From Nitrospirillum amazonense (GTDB lineage Bacteria; Pseudomonadota; Alphaproteobacteria; Azospirillales; Azospirillaceae): DNA of 64,000 nucleotides. How positions within the stretch are numbered: position 1 is the first letter of the stretch; each line of letters starts with the position of its first letter. The notes beneath the pieces are model-generated. The model had not been told where the DNA came from and did no database searches. It saw nothing but the letters and a program-made list of their open reading frames with translations. The translations under genes and the position numbers were made by a program. Positions 29,437-38,564 of this stretch are shown here, one piece after another. Location of the stretch: positions 124,001-188,000 of the forward strand of contig NZ_VITN01000002.1 in NCBI RefSeq assembly GCF_007828045.1, given 5' to 3'.

Positions 29437-29628
29437 TAACCCACAGCATAGTTCCGCACTTTACCGTTCCTTAATATGCTTAACGGAGTATTCGGCTTCA
29501 TGGCGCCGTCCCTCGTTAAGTCTTCAGGGCCCATTTTGGCCTAGAGCCCGACGACGGCGATGGCGCCCCGATTTGGGGGGGAGCCGCCTGCATGGGGGCT
29601 CCGGCTAGGGTGAGGAGCCTCGAAGGCC

Positions 29629-31308
29629 ATGAAAAACCTGTCCATCCGTCACAAGGTGATCCTGGCGTTCAGCGCCGTCCTGGGCATCACCCTGATTTTG
29701 GGCGTGGTCGCCATGATGCAGGCTGCGCGCATGAACGCCTCCGCGATGGACATCCGCGACAACTGGTTGCCCTCAACCCGTGCGGTCGGACAGATCGTCC
29801 AGGCGACGGAGCGCTTCCGCTCGCTGGAAGGATCCTATCTGCTGGTCAAGGAACCGGCCATGCGGGCAGAGGTGGAAAAGCGCTTCGCCGCCACCCTGGC
29901 GGACTTTGACAAGTCCTGGACGGCTTACCAGCCAATGATCAGCGCCGGCGAGGAACGCGCGGCGGCGGACGACATCCTGCGCATATGGACGACCTATCGG
30001 GGCATGCATGAGAAGCTGCTGGTCACCGCCCATGACGGCACGTTGGACGAGGCCGTCGCCTCCTTCCGGGGGGAGATGATCGATACCTTCACCAAGTTGC
30101 GCCAAGCGTTGAAGGCCGACGCCGACATTAACATGAAGGGCGCGGACGAGGCCGCCAAGGCCAGCCGCGACAGCTACCAGACCGCCAGGGCAGTGGTCAT
30201 CGGCGCGCTGATCCTGTCGCTGGCCCTGGGTGGCCTGGCCGGCTTCACGCTGATCCGCCTGGTGTCCAAGCCGCTGGACGACATGACGGGCGCCATGGGC
30301 CGCTTGGCCGACCATGACCTGTCGGTCCGGATCCCTGGCGCCGACCGTGTGGACGAGATCGGCCGCATGGCCGCCGCCGTCGCCATCTTCCGCGACAGCA
30401 TGATCCGCGCCGATGAACTGGCGGAGCAGGCCCGGCAGGAGCAGCTGCGCCGTGAGGCCCGCGTGCGCCTGCGCGAGCAGCATATCGAGGAGTTCGACAA
30501 GGTCTCGACCGAATTGGTGAACTTCGTCGCCCACGCGTCGGAGGAACTGGGCCAGACGGCCGCCCGCCTGACCCAGATCGTGGACGGCAACCGCCGCCAG
30601 GTGCAGGCCGTGGCCACGGGCGCGGAGGAAGCGTCCACCAACGTGCAGACCGTGGCCGCCGCGACCGAGGAACTGACCGCCTCCATCGGGGAGATCAGCC
30701 GCCAAGCCCTGCAATCCGCCACTGTGGCCGACGAGGCCGTGCGCCAGGCCGAAGAGACCGACGCCACCGTCAACGGCCTGGCCGAAGGGGCCCAGCGCAT
30801 CGAGGCGGTGATCAGCCTGATCCGCGAGATCGCCAGCCAGACCAACCTGCTGGCGCTGAACGCCACCATCGAGGCGGCGCGGGCGGGTGAGGCCGGCAAG
30901 GGCTTCGCCGTCGTCGCCACCGAAGTGAAGGCCCTGGCCAACCAGACGGCCAAGGCGACCGAGGACATCGGCGCCCAGGTCGCCGCCATCCAGCAGGAGA
31001 CGACGGACGCCGTCAGCGCCATCCGCCAGATCCAGTCCACCATCCGCGGCATCGGCGCCGGCACCTCCGTCATCGCCGCCGCGGTGGAGGAGCAGGGCGC
31101 GGCCACGCGGGAAATCACCCGCAACGTGAGCGAGGCCTCCAAGGGCACGGTGCTGGTCTCCAACAACATCGGCGCCGTGGCCGAGGCCTCGGAAGAAACC
31201 GCCGCCGCCTCGGTCCAGGTGCTGGGCGCCTCGCAGAGCCTGGCCCAGGAATCGGCCCGCCTGCAGGAGGCCGTGGCCGACTTCTTCGCCAAGCTGCGCG
31301 CCGCCTGA
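29629..31308 (+). CDS. Methyl-accepting chemotaxis protein
   Basis: The 559-residue protein has membrane segments at about residues 10-30 and 186-208, a four-helix-bundle-type ligand region between them ([20 protein letters not shown]), a HAMP domain ([20 protein letters not shown]) and a long cytoplasmic signalling hairpin. The highly conserved tip is present ([20 protein letters not shown] then [13 protein letters not shown]), where CheA and CheW bind. No C-terminal CheR pentapeptide is seen; it ends FFAKLRAA. The ligand is unknown. No che genes lie in the window. Confidence 0.95.
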   Translation: MKNLSIRHKVILAFSAVLGITLILGVVAMMQAARMNASAMDIRDNWLPSTRAVGQIVQATERFRSLEGSYLLVKEPAMRAEVEKRFAATLADFDKSWTAYQPMISAGEERAAADDILRIWTTYRGMHEKLLVTAHDGTLDEAVASFRGEMIDTFTKLRQALKADADINMKGADEAAKASRDSYQTARAVVIGALILSLALGGLAGFTLIRLVSKPLDDMTGAMGRLADHDLSVRIPGADRVDEIGRMAAAVAIFRDSMIRADELAEQARQEQLRREARVRLREQHIEEFDKVSTELVNFVAHASEELGQTAARLTQIVDGNRRQVQAVATGAEEASTNVQTVAAATEELTASIGEISRQALQSATVADEAVRQAEETDATVNGLAEGAQRIEAVISLIREIASQTNLLALNATIEAARAGEAGKGFAVVATEVKALANQTAKATEDIGAQVAAIQQETTDAVSAIRQIQSTIRGIGAGTSVIAAAVEEQGAATREITRNVSEASKGTVLVSNNIGAVAEASEETAAASVQVLGASQSLAQESARLQEAVADFFAKLRAA

Positions 31309-31337
31309 AGCCAAGGCCAGGCCGGGACCCTTCCCCT

Positions 31338-31868
31338 TTATTCCTTCTGGAAGAAAATGCTGACCGACCCGATTTCGACGCCCCATCTGGTGACGTGGGC
31401 CCGGTTCAGCAGGACGCCACCAGGCTGCAGGAACATCCAGTCATCGAAGGCGACGCGCATGGCGCCGTCGCCGACCTTGAGGTCAAGACGGTAGGCCCAG
31501 TTGAAGGCGTTGCCCGATGCCACGCCACGCGCCAGGCCCACGACGCCGCCGGCCGTCCCCTCATAGCGGTCCGGCGCCACCCGCCGCACCGTCCACGTCC
31601 GCTCCTCCCGCTCACCGTCGTTGTACAGGAAGCGTTCGTGCAGGATCAGGGCGCCGTCATCCTGGCGGGTGCCATCGATATCGACGGTGAATTGGCGGCG
31701 CACCTTGCCGAAGCGGTCCTCGAACAATCCCCAAGCCCTGGCATGGCCGGTGAAATAGTCCTCAAGGACCAGGGGCGGCGTGCCGTTCGCGAAATCCACC
31801 GGGGTCATATTGGCGCACCCGGTGAAAAGGGGCGCGCACAGCAGCATGGCGCAAATCCGTCTCCACAT
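31338..31868 (-). CDS. DUF3833 lipoprotein
   Basis: The 176-residue protein has a short lipoprotein leader (MWRRICAMLLCAPLFTGCAN, Cys near 18) and a beta-rich body matching DUF3833: PLVLEDYFTGHARAWGLFED, RQFTVDIDGT, LHERFLYNDGEREERTW, MRVAFDDWMFLQPGGVLLNR. The family's function is unknown; it is an envelope protein. ATG at 31868 is preferred because AAGGGG lies about 9 nt upstream. It is convergent with the chemoreceptor gene. Confidence 0.85.
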   Translation of the reverse strand: MWRRICAMLLCAPLFTGCANMTPVDFANGTPPLVLEDYFTGHARAWGLFEDRFGKVRRQFTVDIDGTRQDDGALILHERFLYNDGEREERTWTVRRVAPDRYEGTAGGVVGLARGVASGNAFNWAYRLDLKVGDGAMRVAFDDWMFLQPGGVLLNRAHVTRWGVEIGSVSIFFQKE

Positions 31869-32046
31869 CTCCAACCCCTTCCCAGGTGTACCCCGGGCCC
31901 CTGTTGTCCCCGGCACCGTAAGGTACGGCGGCGATAGGGCGGCGGATCACGGCCGGACCTGCCAGCCTGTGGCCAAGCGGTCCTTTCCCAGGGTGGCAGG
32001 GATGCGGATGATCATGGCGGCGCGTCACATTCCGCTTGGGGGCTTC

Positions 32047-33156
32047 ATGAAACGCATCCGCCGTCCGTCCATCGGCCTTGTCCTGGTTCTCGGTGCCTTG
32101 GCCGCCGCCGGCGTTCTTCCGGCCGAGGCCGATGCATCCGATTACCATCCGGCCTTCCAGCCCGATCAATTGAAGGGGCCGCCGCCGGGCAAGGCCAACG
32201 AGGTGCTGGTCCTGGGAACACCACATCTCTCGGGGTTCAAGGACGACCCTCGGCCTGACATGCTGGAGCCGTTGCTCACCCGCCTCGCGGCCTGGCATCC
32301 CACCGCCATCGCCACCGAAAGCCTCTCGGGCCTTCAATGCGACAGCCTGCGCCGCTATCCGGCCCGTTACGCGTCGACCGTGCAGGATTATTGTCCAGAC
32401 CCCACCGCCGCCGCGCAGGCCACGGGGCTTGACGTGCCCGCGGCGACCGCCGAAGCCGAACGCCTGCTGGCGGCTTGGCCGGCCATGCCCACCCCCGCCG
32501 ATCGCCGTCGCCTGGCGGCCGTCTTCCTGGCGGCGGGGGAGCCGGCCTCTGCCCTGGTGCAATGGCTGCGCCTTGAGCCCGGTGAACGGCGGGAGGGGGA
32601 CGGCCTAACCGGCGAACTGGCCGCGAAGCTGGACACGCTGAAGAGCCGTCGCAACGAGACCTATCTGGTCGCCGCCCCGCTGGCGGCACGGCTGGGCCTG
32701 GAACGGGTGTGGAGCGTTGACGACCACACCGCCGACACGCCCGACCCGGTCGATCGCGACGCCTACGCGGCCGCGATCACCAAGGCCTGGGACAACCCCG
32801 CCTCCAAGGCCCGCAAGGCGGAAGACCAGCGGCTGGAAGCCGACCTGCCCAAACCCGATGGCCTGCTGAGGATGTACCGGGCGTACAACGCGCCGACGGC
32901 CCCGCTGGTGACCTACCAATCCGACTTCGGCGCCGCCCTCATGGAGCCGTCGCCCCAGGCGTTCGGCAGAGGCTATGTCGGTTATTGGGAAACGCGCAAT
33001 CTGCGCATGGTCGCGAACATCCGCGACGTGCTGGGCCAGCATCCGGGCACACGCCTGCTGGCGATCGTCGGTGATTCCCACAAAGGCTATTACGAGGCCT
33101 ACCTGAACCAGATGCACGATGTGCGCCTGGTGGATGCAAGCGCCGTGCTGCGGTAG
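32047..33156 (+). CDS. DUF5694 / TraB-like secreted protein
   Basis: The 369-residue protein has a Sec signal peptide (residues about 1-29, ending AEADASD). The mature part begins ANEVLVLGTPHLSGF and contains AWHPTAIATES, and near the end RLLAIVGDSHKGYYEAYL. The GTPHL and GDSH pair recalls TraB/EreA-type folds, where His residues could be catalytic; DUF5694 is the closest family I can name. Function unknown. ATG at 32047 is used since the signal peptide begins there. It stands next to the mobile-DNA scar at 33.2 kb. Confidence 0.75.
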   Translation: MKRIRRPSIGLVLVLGALAAAGVLPAEADASDYHPAFQPDQLKGPPPGKANEVLVLGTPHLSGFKDDPRPDMLEPLLTRLAAWHPTAIATESLSGLQCDSLRRYPARYASTVQDYCPDPTAAAQATGLDVPAATAEAERLLAAWPAMPTPADRRRLAAVFLAAGEPASALVQWLRLEPGERREGDGLTGELAAKLDTLKSRRNETYLVAAPLAARLGLERVWSVDDHTADTPDPVDRDAYAAAITKAWDNPASKARKAEDQRLEADLPKPDGLLRMYRAYNAPTAPLVTYQSDFGAALMEPSPQAFGRGYVGYWETRNLRMVANIRDVLGQHPGTRLLAIVGDSHKGYYEAYLNQMHDVRLVDASAVLR

Positions 33157-33223
33157 GCGATGGCCAAGGTGGTTTGACACGCCGGCCGCTGCAAACGCAA
33201 TTCGCTGATTTTTTGGAGAAAAA

Positions 33224-33242
33224 TGGTGCCCAGGGGCGGAAT
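33224..33242 (-). other. tRNA 3'-end remnant (attachment-site scar)
   Basis: On the minus strand the 19 nt ATTCCGCCCCTGGGCACCA match the T-stem/acceptor end plus CCA of an alphaproteobacterial tRNA, most like tRNA-Phe. The rest of the tRNA (T-loop GTTCGA, anticodon, D arm) is not present upstream. Such 19-nt ends are what integration into a tRNA gene leaves at the far end of an element. The recombinase fragment begins about 135 nt away. Confidence 0.5.
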
Positions 33243-33378
33243 CCCAATCCACATCCTAAGATACTGTTATGAAATCATTCTATAGGCTATCTCCGGCACT
33301 AGGATACCAATAGCAATACCAACATAAAATTTTTGTTGCAGGGTTCTATTCCGGCTGAATCCCACCCTCTGATTTACC

Positions 33379-34486
33379 TCATCCATTCGCAGGCTCAAAT
33401 CCCGGGCCCGCAACCGCGTTCGTTATACCTCGTCGCCAAAGGGACCCCCGTTGGCCTGTGGCGACACCTAAAATGCCCATAAGGTCACCGCGTAAAACGC
33501 CTTCGATGCCCCTTCGCCTATTACCCGGCGTCAAAACCACCTCTCCCACAAGGGAGCGGATGTCTTCTCGCGCTTCATCATTCGCCGCTGGCTCCGACAA
33601 CGTCACAGCCAGACGAGCCACCTTAGCCTTATAGAATTCAATGACGTTGAAGGGAACATCCGGTGTTTCGGCCGTTACCACAGCGAGGCGCCCCACGATT
33701 TCAGCCTTCTGCGCTTCAAGCTCAGCAAGGCGCGTCCTCATCGTTGGCAGGTACATGCCATCCTCTATAGCCACCATAATACCCTTGATCCCGCGCTCTA
33801 CCTTTTCCAGGGCACGGCGATCGACCTGAGCGACTTGGCGCCGCTCCTGGTTCTGCTGATTGGTCTCGTCGGCGTAAGCCTGGATGGCAACGCCGATCGC
33901 CTGCGGCGAAACCAGCTTCCCGGTCAGCCCGACCAGAACGCGATGCTCGATGACCTCCCGCCTGATCGTGCGGCCATTGTCGCATTTCCCTTTGCGATAG
34001 TGGTGGAGGCAGCCATAGCGGTCCCGGGCAATGATGGCGTACTTGCCGCCGCCGCAGCCGCAGGTGAGCAAACCGGAAGGCAGAAAAGCGGGGCGGCGCA
34101 GTCCATTCATCCGTTTCGCGCGCGCTTCACGGACACCGATCGTCGTCGCCTCGAATTGCTTGGCCAGCTCCGTTTGCCGGGCCCGCACCGCCTGCCACAG
34201 TACGTCGTCAACGATGCGCAAGTCCGGCACATCGGTCCTGATCCATTTCTCTTCCGGATTTAGGCGCGACACCCGTTTTCCAGAGCTGGGATCCTTGATG
34301 AACCGCAAGCGATTCCAAACCATGACGCCGGTATAGAGTTCATTGTTGATGATGCCGGTCCCACGGGACGTGTGCCCCCGGATCGTCGTGTCGCTCCAAT
34401 CGCGACCAAGCGGGCCGGGAACGCCGTCCCTATTCAAGTCGGCCGCGATAGCCCGCGGTGAACGACCCAGGGTGTGAATCGGCATG
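33379..34486 (-). pseudogene. Serine site-specific recombinase, N-terminal catalytic domain missing
   Basis: About 365 residues of a large serine recombinase remain. They include the Recombinase domain (GRSPRAIAADLNRDGVPGP, TSRGTGIINNELYTGVMVWN), the zinc-ribbon (LLTCGCGGGKYAII, KGKCDNGRTIRREVIEHRVL) and the coiled-coil end (ERRQVAQVDRRALEKVERG). The protein would need another 150 residues with the catalytic Ser before this point. That part is cut off exactly where the ISL3 element begins at about 34494; the sequence on the other side of the element is IS21-like, not recombinase. It is therefore dead. It was probably the integrase of the element that used the nearby tRNA end. Confidence 0.85.
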
Positions 34487-34494
34487 GAATAAGG
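34487..34494. repeat. Direct repeat, left flank of ISL3 element
   Basis: The 8-mer gaataagg here recurs at 36149-36156, on the other side of the element. ISL3-family elements make 8-bp target duplications. The last G may belong to the inverted repeat (GGCTCTGAC), leaving a 7-bp match. Confidence 0.65.
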
Positions 34495-36148
34495 GCTCTG
34501 ACGCAAACTTGGTGATGGGGCGCTCATCCGGTGCCGATGACGCGGGCCTGGAGTAGATCGAGCTTCCCGCGTCCATACATCTGGCGTTTGACGAGCTTGA
34601 GCTTGGTGATCTGGCCTTCGGTTTGCCCATTGGACCAAGGCGACGTGATGGCGGCGGCAACGGCTGCGCGGTCCTTGTTGATGCCGTTGGCGAAGGACGC
34701 GACCAAGCCGCCTTTGGCTCGCTCCAACCAGGGATCGAGGTCGCCGAGTGACTTGCGCCGGATCATGCCCTGGAAGTCGGCGACAACGTTCCTGGTATCG
34801 ACCAAGGTGGGGATACTTCCTTCAATCGCGGCGACGAGGACGGTTTCGGCCTTGGTCAGGGCTTCCCGCCCCAGGGTCATGAGCCGGGCGACGGTTCGCG
34901 CCGATGGCGTGCGGCTCAAGGCCTCCGCCCCCATCCGATCAGCCCGGCGGCGTCGGGTCGCCCATTCGGCGACCACGCGCAGAGAACCCCGGTATCCATG
35001 CTGCCGCAACCGGCGCCAGAGGTCGGCGCCGTTGCGCTGTCCTGCCGCCCATTGCTGATCCAGCCAAGGGAGATGGACCTCAAGGGAGCTTTCCCGGGTA
35101 CGGAAAATGTCTGATCGCTGGCCGCGCAGGATTTTCCGTACCAAGCCGCGACTGTGGCCTGTCCGGCGGACGATCTCGCGGATTGGCATGCCTTCCTTGG
35201 ACATTCGCTGAATGGCGGCATTGGTTTCCTTACGGCGGATGTATCCGTCGTACTGCAGCCTCTCCGCCGCCGTCAGCAGGGCGGGATCGATGGTGGTGGC
35301 GCCCACCGCAGCGCGGATCTGTTTCATCGACTTGCGCACAGCATCCAGAAAGGCGCGGCTGGCGTTCTCCATCAAGTGCCAGCGGTCGGCCACCTGGGTC
35401 GCGTCCGGCAAGGCCTTGGCGGTTGCCATCGCATAGCCGCCGCCGCGATCCCGCGCGACGATGCTGACCTGGGGTTGGCCTTCAAGCCAGGCCTGGACGG
35501 TCGCGGGTTCGCGATCCGGCAACAGCGCGATGGTCCGGCGGCGCTCCAGGTCACAGATCAGGGTTCCGTAGCGCTGATTGCGCCGCCAAGCCCAGTCATC
35601 GATCCCGATAACGGTCGGCGGCACGAACTTCGGACTGCCTTGGCGGCGAACCACGCGTAGCAACGTGTCGTTGCTCACCGGCATCATCAGCCGTTGCGCC
35701 ATCGCCGCCGCCGGTCGGCCGCCCAGGGCCAAGCCCAGATGATGAACGATCTTGTCCAGCCTCGCCGTCCGGCGCGCCCTGGGCGCAAGGACGGTCGGAT
35801 CGAACCGTTCGGTGAAGACGCGACGGCCGCATAGAACCGCGTCACAGAAGAACCGGCGGGCGAGCAGTATCAACTGCACCGTACGGCCGGCGGCGGGGAG
35901 ATCCATCAATCGGCGTCGATAGCGACTATGAACCCGGCGGGACGGCAAGCCACACCCAGGGCAACGGCTGACAGCGCTGGACGAACGGATGCTGAGCCGG
36001 ATCACCGTGCCGTCATCAGCGACGTCGGTGATCTCCATGCCAGGAAGGACAAATGTTGAGCGGAATGTCTTTGGGGGCATCGCCTTGATCTCACTGGAAA
36101 AGCGATCTCAAAAAGACTCTCCGATTTCATCATTTTTGAGTCAGAGCC
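34495..36148. mobile_element. ISL3-family insertion sequence, complete
   Basis: The element is about 1.65 kb with one transposase gene. The left end reads GGCTCTGACGCAAACTTGG from 34494 and the right end, read inward, GGCTCTGACTCAAAAATG from 36148; nine of the first nine and about 17 of 24 positions agree. Direct repeats gaataagg flank it. It inserted at the border of the recombinase fragment and IS21-like DNA. A damaged second copy of its left part lies at 36453-36673. Confidence 0.85.
34524..36080 (-). CDS. ISL3-family (IS204/IS1001/IS1096/IS1165) transposase
   Basis: The 518-residue protein has the N-terminal zinc-binding region (SRCPGCGLPSRRVHSRYRRR), a DDE core with GIDDWAWRRNQRYGTLICDL (first Asp), ARDRGGGYAMATAKALPDAT then QVADRWHLMEN (second Asp region), an inserted helix-turn-helix (MPIREIVRRTGHSRGLVRKI) and the C-terminal SPWSNGQTEGQITKLKLVKR with the final Glu. 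All are typical of full-length ISL3 transposases, so the enzyme is probably active. It lies within intact terminal repeats. Confidence 0.95.
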   Translation of the reverse strand: MPPKTFRSTFVLPGMEITDVADDGTVIRLSIRSSSAVSRCPGCGLPSRRVHSRYRRRLMDLPAAGRTVQLILLARRFFCDAVLCGRRVFTERFDPTVLAPRARRTARLDKIVHHLGLALGGRPAAAMAQRLMMPVSNDTLLRVVRRQGSPKFVPPTVIGIDDWAWRRNQRYGTLICDLERRRTIALLPDREPATVQAWLEGQPQVSIVARDRGGGYAMATAKALPDATQVADRWHLMENASRAFLDAVRKSMKQIRAAVGATTIDPALLTAAERLQYDGYIRRKETNAAIQRMSKEGMPIREIVRRTGHSRGLVRKILRGQRSDIFRTRESSLEVHLPWLDQQWAAGQRNGADLWRRLRQHGYRGSLRVVAEWATRRRRADRMGAEALSRTPSARTVARLMTLGREALTKAETVLVAAIEGSIPTLVDTRNVVADFQGMIRRKSLGDLDPWLERAKGGLVASFANGINKDRAAVAAAITSPWSNGQTEGQITKLKLVKRQMYGRGKLDLLQARVIGTG

Positions 36149-36156
36149 GAATAAGG
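36149..36156. repeat. Direct repeat, right flank of ISL3 element
   Basis: gaataagg, identical to 34487-34494 on the left of the element. Confidence 0.65.
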
Positions 36157-36164
36157 ACCCCGCA

Positions 36165-36386
36165 TGAGGGGTGATCGGCGTCCAATCGGGACCCCTTTTG
36201 TACGGGTCCATACTGGCTCCCATGGCAACGGCGGGAGCCTTGATTGGGATGCTGGTGGTGGAGACGATCGCGAAGATCCGGCGCGCCTACTTTGTTCAGC
36301 AGAAGCCGATCAAGGCTATCTGTCGGGAACTGGGTTTGTCGCGGAAGGTGGTCCGCAAGGTGCTTCGTTCGGAGGCGACGGAGTTC
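36165..36386 (+). pseudogene. IS21-family end with start of istA
   Basis: From ATG at 36249 the frame gives MLVVETIAKIRRAYFVQQKP and ICRELGLSRKVVRKVLRSEA, the N-terminal helix-turn-helix of IS21 IstA. The preceding 80 nt carry ggcgtccaatcgggacccc, like the repeated ends of IS21 elements. After TEF (36386) the similarity stops and IS256 sequence follows, so only about 46 of some 500 codons remain. Confidence 0.75.
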
Positions 36387-36460
36387 GCTTCCTGGAAGGA
36401 TCGCAAGGCTATCGCCGGTGCCCTGAAGACAATTTACGACGCCGTGGACGACAAGGCGGC
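36387..36460 (+). pseudogene. IS256-family transposase fragment
   Basis: In the same frame as the IS21 part, about 24 residues read SWKDRKAIAGALKTIYDAV then DDKAA, which is the SWKDRK..A..LK.IY motif of IS256-family transposases. Both ends are truncated. It joins the next ISL3 fragment through the shared 8-mer aaggcggc. Confidence 0.6.
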
Positions 36461-36673
36461 CTGGTCGCGTCCTTTGCCAACGGCATCAACAAGGACCGCG
36501 CAGCCGTTGCCGCTGCTATCACGTCGCCTTGGTCCAATGGGCAAACCGAAGGCCAGATCACCAAGCTCAAACTCGTCAAACGCTAAATGTATGGACGCGG
36601 GAAGCTCGACCTACTCCAGGCCCGCGTCATCGGCGCCGTATGGGCTACACATCACCAAGTTTGCGTCAGAGCC
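36453..36673 (+). pseudogene. ISL3 transposase 3' fragment with terminal repeat
   Basis: This stretch copies the C-terminal end of the neighbouring ISL3 element in opposite orientation: LVASFANGINKDRAAVAAAI, SPWSNGQTEGQITKLKLVKR, then TAA where the intact copy has CAG, and finally the terminal repeat ending CAGAGCC at 36673. Several base changes show it is an older or different copy. The base run next to its end again resembles the target site (gaataa), hinting at a site preference. Confidence 0.85.
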
Positions 36674-36793
36674 TTATTCATGGGCGAGGCTCTTGGCTGA
36701 ATACCGATACCATTTATTGGAGTAATTTTATATATAAATAGGCTCGTTATTCCCTTCTGTATATAGCGATGCGTCTTATTAATTGCATTAATT

Positions 36794-36823
36794 TTGACAT
36801 TAATTTTTAAGGTTGAATAAAGT
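36794..36823 (+). promoter_or_regulatory. Putative promoter of the molybdo-flavoprotein cassette
   Basis: A perfect TTGACA at 36794-36799 is followed after 18 nt by TAAAGT (36818-36823, 4 of 6 to TATAAT) in an A/T-rich stretch (36715-36830) unlike the rest of the window. It lies about 135 nt before the first gene of the cassette. The A/T-rich DNA probably arrived with the mobile debris. Confidence 0.4.
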
Positions 36824-36959
36824 CCGTTTTCCCCTTAAGGTTGCTTATCCTGGCGAACGGCTTCGCAAAAGCGGTATTTCGTCACTCAAGGTGGGTTCAG
36901 TACGCCTCCAGCAGGTTCGGCACCAGGCGCTTTGCGCGGCGCAAACCCGGGAGATTCCA

Positions 36960-38501
36960 ATGGCTGCTTTGGGAACGTCGGCGACAGCCGCCTGCCCCGT
37001 GCCCCAGCCGGGCACGGTGATCCGCTTCTTCCTCAACGGCCAGGAATGGCTGTTGGAGAATCCCGACCCAACCTTGCTGCTGCTGGACTGGCTGCGGTCC
37101 CCCGCCGTGGGCCTCACCGGATCCAAAAAGGGCTGCGGCCAGGGCGGCTGCGGCCTGTGCACCGTCATGCTGTCGCGATGGGACAGACAGATGGACGCGG
37201 TGCGCCATGAGGCCATCAACGCCTGCCTGCGACCGGTATGCTCATTGGACGGGGTGGCCATCACCACCATCGAGGGTGTCGGCAGCGTGGAGACGGCGCT
37301 GAATCCGGTCCAATACAGCATTGCCAAGGAAAACGGGTCGCAGTGCGGCTATTGCACGCCCGGCTGGACCATGGCGATGACGGCCTTCCTCGCCGCCCAT
37401 GGCGATACCAAGCCCACGCAATTGGCGATCGAACGGATGTTCGACGGCAACCTCTGCCGGTGCACCGGCTATCGGCCCATCCTGTACGCCATGCGCCATT
37501 TCGCCAGCGACTGGACGCCGGCTGACGAAGCGGGCTGCATGACCTGCCTGGCCGATCCGCACGTCCCCCACACCGATGCCGTCGATGCCCCGATTCCGCC
37601 GGAGGACCCATACCAGCTGCCGTTGCGGATCGTCAGGGACGGCCACACCTGGTATCGGCCCACCGACCTGGGTGACCTGTTCACCTTGTTGCAAACCCTG
37701 CCGGCCGACGACCTGAAGCTGGTCAATGGCAACACCTCCATCGGCATCTATGACCGGTACGAGGAAGACCCGCACCACCTGGTCGACATCTCAAAGCTGT
37801 TCTTGCTGAAGAACCGGGCCGTTGATTCGGATAATTATTCTTTAGGTGGTGGCGTCAGCTACGGGGAATTGCTGGATTTCCTGGATCAGAAGGTCGCCGA
37901 GGGCGTCACCGACGAAGGAACCCTGGCGCTGCGCTACATGGCCCAACGCACGGCCGGCACCATCGTCCGCAACGCCGCCAGCCTGGCCGGCAATACCATG
38001 CTGGTGGTGCGCCACGTCCGGCACGGGGTGCCTTTCCCCTCCGACATGTTCACGATCCTGACGGCGCTGAACGCCGTGGTGGTGGTGGGCGACAGCTTTC
38101 CCGATAGCAATTGGCGCTTCATGCCCATCCTGGATTTCGCCCGGGACTGGCAGACCGACGACGCCATGAAGCGCATGGTCATCATCGGCTATGACGTGCC
38201 CCGGTCCGTGGCCCGGGAATATGTGCGGCCTTACAAGGTGGCCCTGAGGGAGGTGAACGCCCATTCCATCGTCAATGCTGGCTGCCGGGTCCGCTTCGAC
38301 GATCAGGGGCTGGTGACGGACGCCGCCATCGTTCTGGGCGGCATCGGGCCCATCGCCTTCCATGCCACTGCGGCCGAGGCGGCCCTGAAGGGGCGCCGAT
38401 GGGAAACGGCGACCTTGCAGGCGGCCTTGTCCGGCCTGCGCGACGATGTCGATGCCGCGCTGGACCAGTGGAAGGACCGGCGCGCCAGCTTGCCCGATTA
38501 A
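36960..38501 (+). CDS. Xanthine-dehydrogenase-like 2Fe-2S/FAD part
   Basis: The 513-residue protein has two [2Fe-2S] domains in the N-terminal 175 residues: Cys59, 64, 67 and 89 (KKGCGQGGCGLC, INAC) for the plant-type cluster and Cys129, 132, 166 and 168 (SQCGYC, LCRC) for the second. An FAD-binding domain follows (LVNGNTSIGIYDRYEEDP, RTAGTIVRNAASLAGN) and a CO-dehydrogenase-flavoprotein C-terminal domain. This is the electron-output half of a molybdenum hydroxylase. GGGAG 6 nt before ATG at 36960 supports the start. The frame ends with TAA at 38499-38501, but coding similarity continues beyond it in the same frame into the molybdenum part. No signal peptide, so cytoplasmic. Confidence 0.9.
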   Translation: MAALGTSATAACPVPQPGTVIRFFLNGQEWLLENPDPTLLLLDWLRSPAVGLTGSKKGCGQGGCGLCTVMLSRWDRQMDAVRHEAINACLRPVCSLDGVAITTIEGVGSVETALNPVQYSIAKENGSQCGYCTPGWTMAMTAFLAAHGDTKPTQLAIERMFDGNLCRCTGYRPILYAMRHFASDWTPADEAGCMTCLADPHVPHTDAVDAPIPPEDPYQLPLRIVRDGHTWYRPTDLGDLFTLLQTLPADDLKLVNGNTSIGIYDRYEEDPHHLVDISKLFLLKNRAVDSDNYSLGGGVSYGELLDFLDQKVAEGVTDEGTLALRYMAQRTAGTIVRNAASLAGNTMLVVRHVRHGVPFPSDMFTILTALNAVVVVGDSFPDSNWRFMPILDFARDWQTDDAMKRMVIIGYDVPRSVAREYVRPYKVALREVNAHSIVNAGCRVRFDDQGLVTDAAIVLGGIGPIAFHATAAEAALKGRRWETATLQAALSGLRDDVDAALDQWKDRRASLPD

Positions 38502-38564
38502 GGCTTCACCGATGTCTATCGCCGTCATCTGGCGGAAAGTTTTCTCTACAAATTCTTTATCGAG

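Noticed and set aside
31395-31937. 180-codon plus-strand frame over the DUF3833 lipoprotein gene
   Set aside because: It is antisense to a gene with a lipobox and family motifs, and its composition is the His/Gly-rich mirror pattern of G+C-rich shadow frames.
33379-36080. An intact prophage or integrative element
   Set aside because: Only a truncated recombinase and insertion sequences are present; no structural, replication or conjugation genes accompany them.
36164-36725. Two plus-strand frames of 140 and 184 codons in the IS scar
   Set aside because: They read across joined IS21, IS256 and ISL3 fragments and are not single genes.
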